64,000 nt of DNA from the NCBI RefSeq assembly GCF_009017415.1, contig NC_092405.1, forward strand, positions 1,798,001 through 1,862,000, given 5' to 3'. Shown piece by piece: positions 45,056 to 56,894 of the stretch. Position 1 is the first letter of the stretch, and each line of letters begins with the position of its first letter. Origin of the DNA: Aspergillus flavus (Eukaryota; Ascomycota; Eurotiomycetes; Eurotiales; Aspergillaceae). A program made the translations under genes and the position numbers. The notes under the pieces were generated by a model, which was not told the origin of the DNA, ran no database searches, and was given only the letters and a program-made list of their open reading frames with translations.

Positions 45056-46012
45056 ATGTCTCAGTATCAATTCTTGTCACTGGCTACCAAGCCAAACGCT
45101 CAGCTCTGCTACAGCTTCCAACCGGCAGTGGGCACAGTTGATCACGTATTAGTCGTGTTTGTCAATGGCCTCGGACTACCACAAACCTCATGGGAGGGTG
45201 TCATTGCGCGCCTGCAGGCACAGCCTCCCGCCCCAGGCCTGCCCGCCATGTTGACCTATGACCGGTATGGCCAGGGCCAGACGACTGACCGTGATCCTGG
45301 TGACATCACCGCCGAGGACCCCATGCACGGTCATGATACTTTGACAGTAGTCCGTGACCTGCATCAATTGCTCACACAAATCGCATCGGAGAAAATGGGT
45401 ATATCCGATATTAGCCGTCTGCCGCTCGTGTTGGTCTCTAACTCGATTGGAGGCGCGCTGGCACGGCTCTATGCTCAAGAATACCCCGGTACTGTCGCAG
45501 GTCTTCTTTTTCTTGACAGCGTGCTCGCAAATTCCGACTTTGTCTCCATCTATCCCGATCCAGATGCACCAGGCTTCGATCCGACCAGCTTGCCGGAAGG
45601 GGTGACGGTGGATTCTATCCGTGCCGCTCGGGCATATATGCAACGGGTATTTCACCCCAGCAATGGGAGTCGTGAAGGACTCAGTCGAAAGAACCTGGCG
45701 CAACTCTTACCGGACAGCGATGGGCCCAAGTTGCAGGGTCCGGATGGTCGTGGTCCCTGGGTTACCGTCGTCGGTCATGAGTTCGAGGCGTTCAAGGTTG
45801 AATTCGAGCAGATGAGCGGTGCGCTCCCGAGACTCACGGAGGTCTACATGAATCCTTACTGGCATCGTTTCAATCAAGGGTTGGCCAAGCTCACCGAGCC
45901 GGATCGCAGCAAGGGCCCTCTCCTGGCCCCGGGGGCCGGTCACTTTGTCCAGAGGGACAATCCGGAGTTTGTCTTTAATGAACTGCGTGGTATTCTAGAT
46001 AGGGTCCTTTGA
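45056..46012 (+). CDS. Alpha/beta hydrolase
   Basis: 318 residues, one exon. Starts MSQYQFLSLATKP. The core shows FVNGLGLPQTSWEGVI (oxyanion strand), MLTYDRYGQGQT, the nucleophile elbow LVLVSNSIGGALARLYAQ with Ser in S-N-S-I-G, an Asp-bearing LLFLDSVLANSD, and GAGHFVQRDNPEFV holding the catalytic His. A triad for ester, lactone or epoxide-type hydrolysis is therefore complete. No signal peptide, so probably cytosolic. Divergent arrangement with an efflux pump is a common layout for detoxification pairs, but that link is inference. Confidence 0.9.
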   Translation: MSQYQFLSLATKPNAQLCYSFQPAVGTVDHVLVVFVNGLGLPQTSWEGVIARLQAQPPAPGLPAMLTYDRYGQGQTTDRDPGDITAEDPMHGHDTLTVVRDLHQLLTQIASEKMGISDISRLPLVLVSNSIGGALARLYAQEYPGTVAGLLFLDSVLANSDFVSIYPDPDAPGFDPTSLPEGVTVDSIRAARAYMQRVFHPSNGSREGLSRKNLAQLLPDSDGPKLQGPDGRGPWVTVVGHEFEAFKVEFEQMSGALPRLTEVYMNPYWHRFNQGLAKLTEPDRSKGPLLAPGAGHFVQRDNPEFVFNELRGILDRVL

Positions 46013-47828
46013 GATGCGACAGACGCATGTGGCTTTGTACGGAGGAGGAAATGAAACAGATTGGTTTTGATCCTTGTCTATATTTTACTCTGTTAAGTTC
46101 AACTCGCCCCTAACCGACGATTACTTCACATCCTGGAGCCGGACATGTTTGTAAACCCGTCCTTTCCTCGCCCGCCATATTCGGACGAGACTCGATCATT
46201 CTAGTCAAGGAAACCGTAAGCGTAACCAAACTGGTTACGCTATTTCTGCAGTGACGTGTAGTAAACCGGCTTAGCTGTTACATATCAATAACCAGATATA
46301 TGCTCGCGGCAGGACCCGGTGTAAAGATTTTGCCTGGTCTTCCTGCTAATGAGTGGGGGTTTGCGCGCTGTTGAATAGCTTGATATTCATCTATAGTTAT
46401 CGTTATTGCAGAAGGTGGTGATTTAGAGCTTGAACTCAAGTCTTGAAAGGCCTGTTTAATTCCTCGTAGCCTTAAATTGTCGCATGCCTAGTGAATCTTT
46501 GTTGCATGTATTGTAGACCCGGGCCTTGCATGATCAGCTATTCCTTCATCTTCTCAACTATCGAAGAATGCCCAATTTGCTGCCGCCTTCACTAGTGTTC
46601 GTAGAAGACGAAAAGCTAAAACTGTTTCGTTGCACGTATAGTACGCCGAAAGGTAATGTTGGCGCCTCTTACATCAATCAAAGGTTACCTCAGTGCTCTA
46701 GTCGCCTACCTGTTAACCGACCATACTAAACTCTCATGGTGGAGCTATCTGCACCGTCTCTCATTCCTACTTTTACTACTTGGCTACTACTTGTGAAACC
46801 TGGTTGGAAAAAATAAAATAGATCCAGAACACCTCCATGTATTGTTATAGTCCAATTACTGTTCTTGAAAAAAGAACTGTCCTCTATTGGTGTTTACCCC
46901 CGTTTTATACCAACGATAATCGAAAGAAAGCGGAACGATAAACTTAGGGCAGATTTTGATAGCTGAACAGGAAGGAAAGTCTGGTTCGATTAGTGCTAAA
47001 CACACAGAATGTCATAGAGCATGGGCCACAGGAACCCTCTACACCAACAGAAATCTAACCCCAATGTCGATTACGCGTAGTGACAACTAAGATCAGTCTC
47101 AGCGTCGCGGATCAAATGACTCCTGTTCATTCCACGACCCAGAGCTTCTTTGTCGAGCAGTTCTCGATAAGCACTCTTCGCCACGTTGCTTGCTTCCGGT
47201 ATTGGGGTATCTAAATAGGGGTATTGTAACGTAAACGATGAGCTGCACCAGTCTGGGACATTCCTTCATCAGTTAGTTGATTGGCTTTGGAGAGAACCAA
47301 GTGTCCCTTTTAGATCAATCTTTATATTGGGGAAATGAGGGGGACGTCGGGCTTGTAGTGAAGTCCCTACCTTGCCCTAACGCTAATACTATTAGCGCAA
47401 TTCGACTGCTCTTCAGGTTCCATAGAACACACCTCCGTATATATACTCCATACTACTAGAGCTGTGTACTATTTAAGCGATCTTATATCCTAAGCCACAA
47501 AGCCTCAGATCAGTGGAATCAAAGCCTTAATTTCCATCCCTATTAGTAGAGGACAAAGGATTAGGCGCGCTAGGCCTGAAACGCGGCCTAGAGCGTGTTG
47601 TCAACAAAGAACTATAAATAGCGGTGCTATAGGGGGATGAAAATCTTGTTAATTTGAGGATATTTATTATGGACGTGTCAAAATAGAAACCTTAGTCCCT
47701 CATAAATCAAGTGTCGCGTCAGTTGAGTTGCTTCGTGACACGCCGACGACATCCAGAATTCCGCCTGTCAGAGAATACTCCCCTTATTTGCCAAACAAAT
47801 ACTACATAATACATCCCCAAACCCAACG
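46013..47828. other. Long intergenic region
   Basis: 1.8 kb with no supported gene, RNA or repeat. Short frames at 46526 and 47277 lack features. Confidence 0.45.
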
Positions 47829-49286
47829 ATGGTTCAAATTCAGGACCTCCCCATCGAGGTCCTGTCTCGTTGTCTCTCTTTCATTAAGTGGCCCGGTCTG
47901 CCCCTTAACCCCTTCACGATAGATACATTTATTATCCCACATCAAGCTATGCGCAATTTGATGAACATATCCCTTGTATCACGGAAGTTCCGAGACCTAG
48001 CACAGCCATTCTTGTTCCGTGATCTCGAGGATCTCAGTCTCGATGGCACACCGAGCCGGTTTATTCGCTTCTTAAAAGCTATCATCATGCGCCCACAGCT
48101 CAGGAAGTACGTACATTCTGTCACTTTGCACCCGATGGAGAGTGATTCGCTTGAGAAATTCGGGGAAAATCTACCCAGTCATGACATAGAATTTTTCACG
48201 CGTGCTCTTCAGGAAGAGGCGTTACTGTCGGACATGACTGTGGGATTTGCCAGCCTCTTGCTAGCTCTATTACTCACCAAGACCCCAAATTTGCGTATGC
48301 TCTCACTCTGTGGCACTGCGTTTTCCATGAGGCCACTTAACCCTCTGTTTGTCCGTGACCCGTCTTTCTTGTCCAACCTTGAAGAGCTTCACCTCGAGGG
48401 AGACCAACAAAACCCAGACTACAATATCGCAGCATTTCATAGACTTTTTACCCGGCCACGTTTGAAGCTTCTCGCCTGTGACTCTGGACAGCTCGAGGGC
48501 AACGATATTCCTACCTCCTGGGCTCCCAACACGCTCGCAGTGGAGGAAATCCGCCTCACTAACTGCGACCTGAACTACAATAGCCTAAAGCGATTAATCC
48601 AGACATGCAAGAAACTGGTGCACTTCATCTTCCTCGGTTGGAGCATCGATAATGATCCGACAGATGTTTGGAGCAGCAGTCTGACTCTTCATTTTGACGA
48701 AGTCGATCTAATCGAAGCACTCCTACCACACCAGGACACCCTGGAATTTCTTGGTATAGAATTTTTTGACAGCCACGTCCCTAGTCGGCTTGAGTCGCTC
48801 GAGAAATTTCCAGGAGGGAAGATGCCTTCACTACGTGACTTCCCTGTTTTGAGTGAGCTCACGATCCAATTCAGTCTTCTTACGCCGCGCCCGGAATTTC
48901 CTTCCGCTTTGAAGCGACTGACTATTACGAACTGTACCACGTCTATCTGGGATATGACTCACTGTATCGCAAGCGACTGTAAAAGCGGACGTTATCCAGA
49001 GTTAGAACAAATCATAGTCCTGACGGTTGACATCACACAACTTATGGAACTGGACAAGCAGAAGATTCCAGATGGTCAAACACCCGAGGAATGCCTCTTG
49101 AGTCTCCGAAATTTGTTCAAGGGTACAAAAATTGATTACCAAATCGAGCCCTACCCAAGGCGAGAGGATTTGTTTCCCATGTGTGGCTTTATAAATGACG
49201 GCTTCTCGGAGGATGAATTCTCAGAGGGGGAATCTGAGACAGAGGGCTCGGTTGACCATGACGACAGGGATGATCAGCTCAACTAG
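47829..49286 (+). CDS. F-box protein with leucine-rich repeat-like region
   Basis: 485 residues, one exon. The N-terminal F-box reads IQDLPIEVLSRCLSFIKW with LMNISLVSRKFRDLAQPFLFRDL, the Skp1-binding fold expected in SCF ubiquitin ligases. The rest contains irregular leucine-rich strands (LRMLSLCGTAF, LEELHLEGDQQ, LKLLACDSGQLEG, VEEIRLTNCDL) that would bind a substrate. The C-terminus is acidic (DEFSEGESETEGSVDHDDRDD). Such F-box genes are numerous and fast-evolving in these fungi; the target is unknown. Confidence 0.9.
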   Translation: MVQIQDLPIEVLSRCLSFIKWPGLPLNPFTIDTFIIPHQAMRNLMNISLVSRKFRDLAQPFLFRDLEDLSLDGTPSRFIRFLKAIIMRPQLRKYVHSVTLHPMESDSLEKFGENLPSHDIEFFTRALQEEALLSDMTVGFASLLLALLLTKTPNLRMLSLCGTAFSMRPLNPLFVRDPSFLSNLEELHLEGDQQNPDYNIAAFHRLFTRPRLKLLACDSGQLEGNDIPTSWAPNTLAVEEIRLTNCDLNYNSLKRLIQTCKKLVHFIFLGWSIDNDPTDVWSSSLTLHFDEVDLIEALLPHQDTLEFLGIEFFDSHVPSRLESLEKFPGGKMPSLRDFPVLSELTIQFSLLTPRPEFPSALKRLTITNCTTSIWDMTHCIASDCKSGRYPELEQIIVLTVDITQLMELDKQKIPDGQTPEECLLSLRNLFKGTKIDYQIEPYPRREDLFPMCGFINDGFSEDEFSEGESETEGSVDHDDRDDQLN

Positions 49287-49520
49287 TAGATGCGGGCCAT
49301 TCAAGAACATGGCATAGAATACCCTATATGGGCGGCGGAACGAGGCCGGAGAGCGGCGATAGCGACATATGAAACGCCCCCCGTGAGCCTGTTGAGATAA
49401 GATTTATAAGCGCTATGGTTATCTCAGTGTCTCTTCATCCATGTTAGAAAGCAGACAATATGATTCGATTATCCCACAAGACTGACAAGAGTAAGACCAA
49501 ATTTTCCTTATCTGAATCGC

Positions 49521-50715
49521 CTAATTCGTCTTATCCAGCGGACGCACTCGGATATCCCCACAATTACCAATACTTCGCCGGAGTCTTTCCAATGCTTCCT
49601 GGCATATCTGCATCGCGAACCGAAGTTGAACATCTCGGCATCCCCCAAGGGAGAACCCATCAATCGACAAGTCAGGCATGATAGGTTCGTCATCAGCCAA
49701 ATGCTCGCCGCAACTCTGTAACTCCTGCAACGTGTCGAGCATACGAGAATATATGAGTTCGAGCCTTGTATAACAGCCCAAAGCCAAGAGCGCTGTGGAC
49801 CTATCCTGGAAGAATTGCCTTTCACTTCCCCCGTTTTCCGCTACTAGCTTCTTTATTCTAGCGGTCAATGAGAGGATCTGGCCTATTTGGAGTTCAGCTA
49901 CGCTGAAACTAGGTTTCTTTGTAGTGGAGGCATCGCCACTGGAATCGCTTGTTGTATCGAGCGTTGTATGTGATTGTGCTGTGTTCTGATCCTTAGCAGA
50001 ACTTGCGTGAAGTGGGTGCTGGAATAATGCTATATTAAGCTCACATAGCTCCCTGAGACACTGGAGATGCTCTTCTGGACTATGTGACGTGGTATCACCC
50101 GGAGGCACAGAGTTGGACTGTGACACATGAGTTTGACTGGCTGGTACTTCAGACGTCGCCAAAACCCCAGTGCTGGAACCCTCTACATCAAAGCCAGCTA
50201 TGCCATAATTCGGCGTAAACACACCCCCGAAGCTCGATTCAGGAAGACTGTTATCAGTCAGTATACAAAGTGCAACCGTGAAAGTAACATCCTCACATGT
50301 TCAAAAATTCCAAAAGATCCGGCTGCGGCGAAGCAATCGACAAATTATTTGTCGTAGTCAAAGACGGTACAGAATCCAAGATATTCCAAGATGCCGTCCC
50401 CGAGCTACTGCTACCTAACGGACGTGTTTCCTCGATCGGTTGCGTTGTCATGTCCTCTTGCGTCTCATAAGACACATAGCTACTACCGCGTACATTAGGC
50501 GGGCGACCCATGGGCTTTGGACGTGGAACTGTACAGATAGCTTTTGCACGGACACACCGGCGACATTGTTCGGGACTATCCCATATGCAACGTAGCTTTT
50601 GGCCTCGACACCGATCGCAGGCGGATTTTGGTTTCTTGTTTTTTGTGATCTTGTCGCTGGATGTTGAGGCTGTGGGTTGTCTTCGGGGCTGCGGTGTAGG
50701 ATGCACCATCTTCAT
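49521..50715 (-). CDS. Zn2Cys6 transcription factor, AflR/LovE-like layout
   Basis: Exons 50715-50297 and 50247-49521 join in phase to 381 residues. The binuclear zinc cluster is at residues 33-61 with spacing C-x2-C-x6-C-x7-C-x2-C-x6-C (ACDRCRGQKLRC, then CRRCVRAKAIC). A basic region and GRPP hook follow, then low-complexity Ser/Thr, and a helical C-terminal domain (HLQCLRELCELNIALFQH; LLALGCYTRLELIYSRMLDTL) as in regulators of fungal secondary-metabolite clusters. Nuclear. Its own target genes are not evident; the next gene is a broken LaeA-like methyltransferase. A 230-base gap separates it from the F-box gene 3' end. Confidence 0.92.
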
Positions 50716-51248
50716 CTAGATAATTGGTGACGGTGTTTCAAGGTACAATATGGAAGAGAAAGTAAGAGGTAAAAGTGCGATTGCTAGGTCAGTACTCTGG
50801 GGGCGGAATATGTACAGCGGTCTTATAGGTGGCTAATTAATAGGCGCTTTTTGGATTACAAATGATCGCTAATCGTCTTCTTGGCTCAATAGAGCCTAAT
50901 TTATGCCAATTTCTGTGGTTTGGAGGCCGTTTATTCTGTGGAATTTGACAATAAACGCGAAAACGCAAATTGATGTAGTTTTGTATGAAAAGCAATATAC
51001 CATGAGATACATATTGACTCGGTACCGCTGTCTTGCTATGCTGCTTCCACAGCTTCTCCTTCCACTAGCTTCCGTCCATATACAACAACCCTACAAGTCA
51101 GTTTAGCCCTATCCTCGCATCTTCCTGATTGCAGCTACACGTACATTTCCTGATACGCATGGATCGACGGATCTCTCAGAGTACCTCTCATCCTCTCAAG
51201 ATACACTTCCACTTCATCACGTATCCACTAACCAATTAGCATACTGAC
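50716..51248. other. Spacer, promoter of the Zn2Cys6 gene
   Basis: 533 bp between the regulator start and the 3' end of the methyltransferase pseudogene. No clear motif. Confidence 0.4.
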
Positions 51249-52473
51249 TCAATCGCAAGTAGTCCAGGACTCATATACACCCAAAATTGTCGTAAACAAC
51301 ATCATCGCATAACCCCCAATAGCCTCCTCAGCATAGACACGGTTCAACTTCCCCAGAAGCTTGAAATGGGAATCTTTCGGCCATGGCCCAATAGGACACT
51401 TATATCGACATTCCACGACATCGACAAACCCAGCTTTCTTGATTCGATCCTTTGCTTCGTCTACAATCCGGAAGGTTTTCCCTTATGTATCGTCAGCCTT
51501 GAGGAAGTGCTGCGCCCATTCGTTATGCATAGACCCATTCGTAGTTCCGTCGTCGGATTTACCTTGGACGGATTGTTCGAGTTGTTCAATATATTCGCCT
51601 GGTTTAATGTGTCTAGTTTCGTTAGCAATTATCCTTCTACGTAAATGACGGCGAATCGCATCGTACTTGTAGGCCTTTGTGTAGAACTCATCCCAGTCAG
51701 ACACACAGCCATAAAGACCACGTACATGCACGAAGTCGAAAGTATCGTTCTTATATAGCCAAGGGTCACAGCAGTCATCTACCTCAAACTGCACATTTGG
51801 TGGGGTAAACGATGGCTGGATGGGCGATAAGTCTGTTCCGATCACTTTGGCTGAAGGGTGCATGTCACCGAAGTCGATCGCCCATAGACCTGTTCCCGTC
51901 CCAACGTACAGGACATTCTTTTCTATCAGCGCCTCCTTTCACTCATGCACATGGGTGGAGGCAGCTCACTTGAGGTTTATCGGCGATAGGAGCAAGGTAT
52001 AATCTACCGCTTAGAAGTAGGCGGTAAACCTCATGTCTATGAAGATTAGCCCGTGTATGTGTAAGCTGCGAAAAGAATATACCCGATTTGCATGCTCTCC
52101 TGGGCTTTATCTTCATTTGGACCCCTGCCTATGTCAGCGTTCGGTAACAAGATCCCAAGCCAGTCACTAGTCGTACCAATAAGCGCCTGCATGATAGGCG
52201 TGGTAACGGCGGCCATTCTCGTAGTAGTAATTGGTGATACTACTGCGGAGCGAGGTGAGTTCACTGATATAATTAGCTTTTACTGTTTTCGCCATTTATT
52301 TGGTGGACGCACGACTGGGAATCTTCTAATCCTGATTCGCTGGGGCCCGTGCCCTAAGTGAAATTACCAGTGAGATGTAACTAATAACAGTTATTGCTTC
52401 GTAGGGCGCTCACAACAGTGATAAAGTTTTCATCTTCAGTATCAACTTCCAAAGGAACGTGGTGGTTGGCCAT
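51249..52473 (-). pseudogene. LaeA-like SAM methyltransferase, broken
   Basis: The frame pieces follow the family plan. ATG 52473 (MANHHVPLEVDTEDE), an intron, LTSLRSSITNYYYENGRRYHAYHAG, an intron, GPNEDKAQESMQIGY. A one-base shift follows, since the conserved HRHEVYRLL segment is in another frame. An intron then leads to the SAM motif NVLYVGTGTGLWAIDFGD, and later HIKPGEYIEQLEQSVQ. A stop TAA at 51485-51483 interrupts the frame; beyond it FRIVDEAKDRIKKAGFVDVVE and GPWPKDSHFKLLG complete the family C-terminus, ending at 51249. Two independent lesions make function unlikely. The intact family acts in the nucleus or on small molecules in secondary metabolism. Confidence 0.75.
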
Positions 52474-53014
52474 GAGGACTTGTGTGCAGGCAATGGTTTA
52501 ACGACGAAAGTACCAGGTGGGAAGTGAAGGAACCGAAGGGAAAAAGCAGGACAAGAGTCTACAACGTTGGAGCACACTGATCGTGGGAAAAACCGTTAGT
52601 AGTGGGTAGAGTTGACCGTGGATACAACGGAGAGTAGCATCCAATGACACATGCTGGAGTTTATCAGTCCACGCAGTAAGGGTTTAGTTTAGCAGTTTTT
52701 AGTCGTGATAAGGAACGGTTGATATTGATTCTGGTACTTTTTCCCTCCTTCTCTTTCCTTTCGTGGTGTGAAATACTGATTTATAGACAGGGATCGGAGG
52801 GACTTCGATCAACGCGTTCACTAGCAGGTTGACCCACAGCTATAAGCCAAAAGTACAACTTCGTCGTACATGATATTTTATCATTACGAACAAGGGTGCC
52901 ATTACGACTCATATCACAAGTAGGTAAAAGCTCCATTCGTGTAAGTTATATCAATCACGACCAGCCATATTACCTCTGCACATACATATCCCAGGCTCTC
53001 CATCCAGAACCTAC
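52474..53014. other. Spacer
   Basis: 3' flank of the sugar transporter and upstream flank of the methyltransferase pseudogene. Nothing else seen. Confidence 0.4.
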
Positions 53015-54757
53015 TCACTGTTTATTCTGAACCTGTTCATCTAGTGGTCTCTCTTTATGATATAATCCAACCCTCGAGTTGAACACTGCAGAGCATCGTT
53101 AGCAGGGAATCCGAGAGACTGGCGTCAAGGAGACACTGACCTTCTTCCATTTCCTCCAAGGATTTACCTGTTGTTTCTTTGATGAACAGCCAGGCATATA
53201 CCACGAGGATCCAGTTGAAGATGCAAAACATCAAAAACATGCCCCAACCCATACTATCGAGGGCATGTGGCGTTGCTTGTGAAAACACAAAATTGAACAA
53301 CCATTGAGTTGCGGTACCGACCGCAATACCGACCTCACGGATCCTAGTAGGGAAGATCTCGCTCATATATAGCCAAGGTACTGGACCCCAGGACATGTTA
53401 TAGCACATGGCCTCGAAGTATACCATCAGGATAGAGGCAATGCCAGCAGAGCTGATGGTGGTGGCATCTGGGTCTGGGGGAAATAACTTCGCCAGGATCC
53501 CCACGATCAGCATCAGTGAGCCCATGAGGAAGGCGCCGATGATAAGTGACCACCGTCGGCCAATGCGCTCGACGAGAAACAAAAGGAAGAACCAGCAGGA
53601 GATTACTTTTGCAACTCCGAAGAAACCGCTTATAAATAAACTATTGTCGCCAGCGCCAACCGCCTGGAATATTTGAGGAGCATCTGTACGTGGTTAGCTA
53701 ACTATGCAAGCTTGTGCAGTTACAATGGTGCTAACAGTATGCCAGGGATGTATTTCCCGTTATCTGAACTCCTGTTTATTGTTAGTGTCCGTAGTTGATC
53801 GTGGATTAACATGGTGACCAAAATACGTACCTATCTGAATGGTGACCGCAATACACATTCGATGTAGGTTTCCCGGCACTTGCAGTATTTCTTTCCATGT
53901 CACGCCCTCTGTCGCCAGGTTTTCAGCTTCTATACCGTCTAAGATTTCTGCCATTCTGCGCGGGATTAGTACCATAATTCTGTGCATCCTTCAGATAATG
54001 ACTCACTCTGCCCGGACTTCTTCAGTCTCCTCCCCTCCTCGAATCCACACCAATGATCGCATAGCCTCATCGTGCCGTCCCTTCTTGGCCAGCCAACGCA
54101 CACTTTCCTTCAAAAATAGCATCCCAAGTCCTAGGACCCCACCTGGCACTAACTGCAACCCGATGGGAATCTGCCACTGGCTGTCACTAGTCTCCGGGAT
54201 ATGTTTCTCCACTGCATAGTCAATCCAATACGAGAAGAACACTCCTAGGACAAAGAAACCCTGGAAGAAACTTCCCAGCCTACCACGGATGGACTTGGGA
54301 GCCATCTCCGAGGTATACATGGGGACGATGACGGTCGCCATTCCGACACCGATACCACTTATCACGCGTGCGACGTAAAATGCAGCGACTGAATGCGTGG
54401 GAATAACTTGAATGATGGCTCCAATACAGAATATGAAAGAGGCGAGTGCGATAGACCATCGACGGCCATATTTGGCTGTGAAGGGCCAGACGAAGAAGCA
54501 GGCGAAAAAGGCTTTGTGATCATCAGTTGAGGTTGACATAATCGAAATTGAGCATACTCACCACCGGCCTGTAAAAGACTGTTGGAATTGGAATTGATCG
54601 TCGACTTTTGCTTCTCGGTGTACCTAAACGAGTTCTGAAACGATTTAAGGGTGAGGACACCCCCGATAATTCCAGTGTCATAAGCGAAGAGAAACGAGCC
54701 AGTACAAGCGAGGGCGACTGTATAGTAGGCCCTTACGAGGCCTAGATTCTTCCCCAT
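53015..54757 (-). CDS. MFS sugar transporter (SP family, 6 exons)
   Basis: Proton:sugar or quinate-type symporter. Exons 54757-54562, 54511-54007, 53955-53831, 53771-53736, 53683-53141 and 53085-53015 give 491 residues with all phases closed. Marks: FAYDTGIIGGVLT in helix 1, YGRRWSI loop 2-3, RVISGIGVGMATVIVPMYTSEMAPKSIRGRLGS, ESVRWLAKKGRHDEA, QITGNTSLAYYAPQIF, ERIGRRWSLI, WLYMSEIFPTRIREVG, FIKETTGKSLEEM. The 36-base fourth exon is needed to complete the QLTGN-like helix 7 motif. An upstream in-frame ATG at 54805 exists; 54757 gives the usual short N-terminus. Plasma membrane; exact substrate unknown. Confidence 0.93.
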
Positions 54758-56129
54758 ATTGACAGAAGCCGTGAACGAGAGCTCCGTATCACTGCGAAGG
54801 AGCACAACAACTGATTAAGACAGACAGCTGACCAAGACGCAAGAGGTCTTTATATTGTCTGCGGGGCACATAGAAATGCGCCATAAGCTCCATAGACTCC
54901 GAAAGACCGACCCGTGTATAAAGCCTTGCGATGGCGGGTTTGATGATTGCGGTATATCAACTAAAATAACACCATTGAAAGCGGGACGAGATTAAATCTT
55001 GATAGGGCCTTACTGGTCATGGGAAGCCTTATCCTTGGGCTCCTGGGTCAATCAAGGCGAGCCATGAAGATGCCAAGCGGCGTTGGTTGCGGAGTCAGGG
55101 CTCTATCCGATCTTGTGATTGGGATGTTGGACGCCAATGCGCAAGGGCTGCCGGCTTATTTGCTCGCCTCTCGGCTCCAGCTTATTAGCCTGATTAGCGC
55201 TTCTAACCTTAACAGGCGGAGTATTGCTACCTATCAAATATCTCTCTCGCCGACGGCTCCGTGAATGTGTCCCACCCATCGCTTCAAAGCTTTGTTCGTT
55301 ATCTTGCGATCATCTATGATCTCTCCCGTGAAATAACCATGTGGGTGTTAAATATAGCTGCCGTTGTACCTTGAAGAAAAGCCCTTTTCACCGCTGGCTG
55401 GACGCCTAAAGTTGAGTGTATCTCCGAAAACGGAACTCAGCGGTGTCGATCGCAATGCCACACATCACAGCAAGCATACCACAGTCTCGGCAGATCAGCA
55501 GTGATCTCGGATGTCGGGGTTCGATACGATGTTGACCTTGCTTACACGACCTCACGACCAGAATTTCATTTCTGGCTTCCTATCGAGCCATCAGAACGGA
55601 TTCTGACCAACAAGAGTACACTATGGCAGTCGACGAGCCATCAACAATGCCTTTTTGTTACTAATTGACTGCTCGCACTCTTAAGTTTCGATTCCAACTG
55701 AACAGTAAATGCCCGTTTGATCTCATGGTACCGAAGATGCTTTTTACGCCAAAGGCCTGCCAAAACCGTTGCTATCTTCTCACAGCGTTCGGAAAACCCC
55801 GGTTCGACAATCTTACATCAAGACCAAATTCGGTGTGAATATATATGCTCAAAGCACAAAACAACAAACACAAGACCATGGATGCAAAGATCATAGAAGC
55901 AACTACTTAATTTGTCAAACTCGTATCCTGAAACCCAGTGACACCCAGACGAGGACCTGCCTGGTTCCCTCTCTAAGCCACATACACACTCCCAGACTTC
56001 TGATTTGCCATCGACTCATTTGTATACGACAGTTGATAGGGGTCATATCTATCTCGGCCAAAGACTCGCATTCCACCTTGATACCGGGCCATATCTTAAC
56101 CTAAGTTCATCGGCATATCTGTTGGTTCA
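54758..56129. other. Intergenic region
   Basis: 1.4 kb with the promoter of the sugar transporter on the left. No supported gene, RNA or repeat. Confidence 0.4.
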
Positions 56130-56360
56130 CTATATGTTAGCATCCGCAGAGGACGTGGAGAGGATATTACAAACCCCTGTATCTGACACATGAGGATCTA
56201 TGACGCATTCCAGTCCCGAACAGCAGGTTCCTATAGTGCCTGCGATGGACACACAAAGAGCTCCGCGTTGAAGACAAGAGTCGGAGCTGTTTGAAGATTT
56301 TGGGAGAGTCTTTGCACTGGCAATCAAGGCTAATATAGGGAGTATGAGTATTGATCTCAT
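56130..56360 (-). CDS. Small secreted cysteine-rich protein
   Basis: 76 residues from the ATG before RSILILPILALIASA, a clear signal peptide. A longer frame starts at 56507 but would bury the signal, so I reject that start. The mature part of about 58 residues has six cysteines spaced C-x6-C-x9-CC-x4-C-x11-C, the order seen in knottin (inhibitor cystine knot) folds and in many fungal effector-like proteins. No function is inferred beyond an extracellular, disulphide-stabilised protein. Confidence is limited by small size. Confidence 0.65.
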   Translation of the reverse strand: MRSILILPILALIASAKTLPKSSNSSDSCLQRGALCVSIAGTIGTCCSGLECVIDPHVSDTGVCNILSTSSADANI

Positions 56361-56894
56361 CGTGACGAAATGCTTGGTGGTTGTCTTAAGTGATCGTGGA
56401 ATAGGTAGTATAGGCAGATGCATCAATTGTAAGAATAATATTTGAAGAATTGAATAGCCCTTGTTCTTTAGGGAAAACAACCAGCTTTTATAGTTTGTTT
56501 CAAACACTGCCTCGTTACACTGTTGAATGTGGCATGCCCCCCTTGCATTTGCTTGGGTTCATCGGCAAGGGGATACGAGCGTCCGTCGGAGTCTGAACGG
56601 GATCAAGATGCCAATAGGTCATTATAGCATTATCTTACTAGCACAGAAATCAAGTGAAGAACATATGACAACTTCTTAGAATTCCACCTAGGATTCATAT
56701 CAATATCGTTATGGCCATGTGCACTATGCTAACAATAAATTCCGAAATATCCCCTCGTCCTACCTGTAAGTCTCGCCTAAGTATCTGCACAACTGGGATG
56801 ACACAATTCCCAATTTAATACTCTATCATCGACCATCCGCAGATCCGATTCAAGGACACCTGTATCCTGTATGACAATCGGGAAACATCAAACG
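56361..56894. other. Spacer between two minus-strand genes
   Basis: Promoter of the small secreted protein and 3' flank of the ATPase gene. No motif stands out. Confidence 0.4.

Noticed and set aside
56361..56507. N-terminal extension of the small secreted protein to ATG 56507
   Set aside because: It would place 49 residues before an evident signal peptide.
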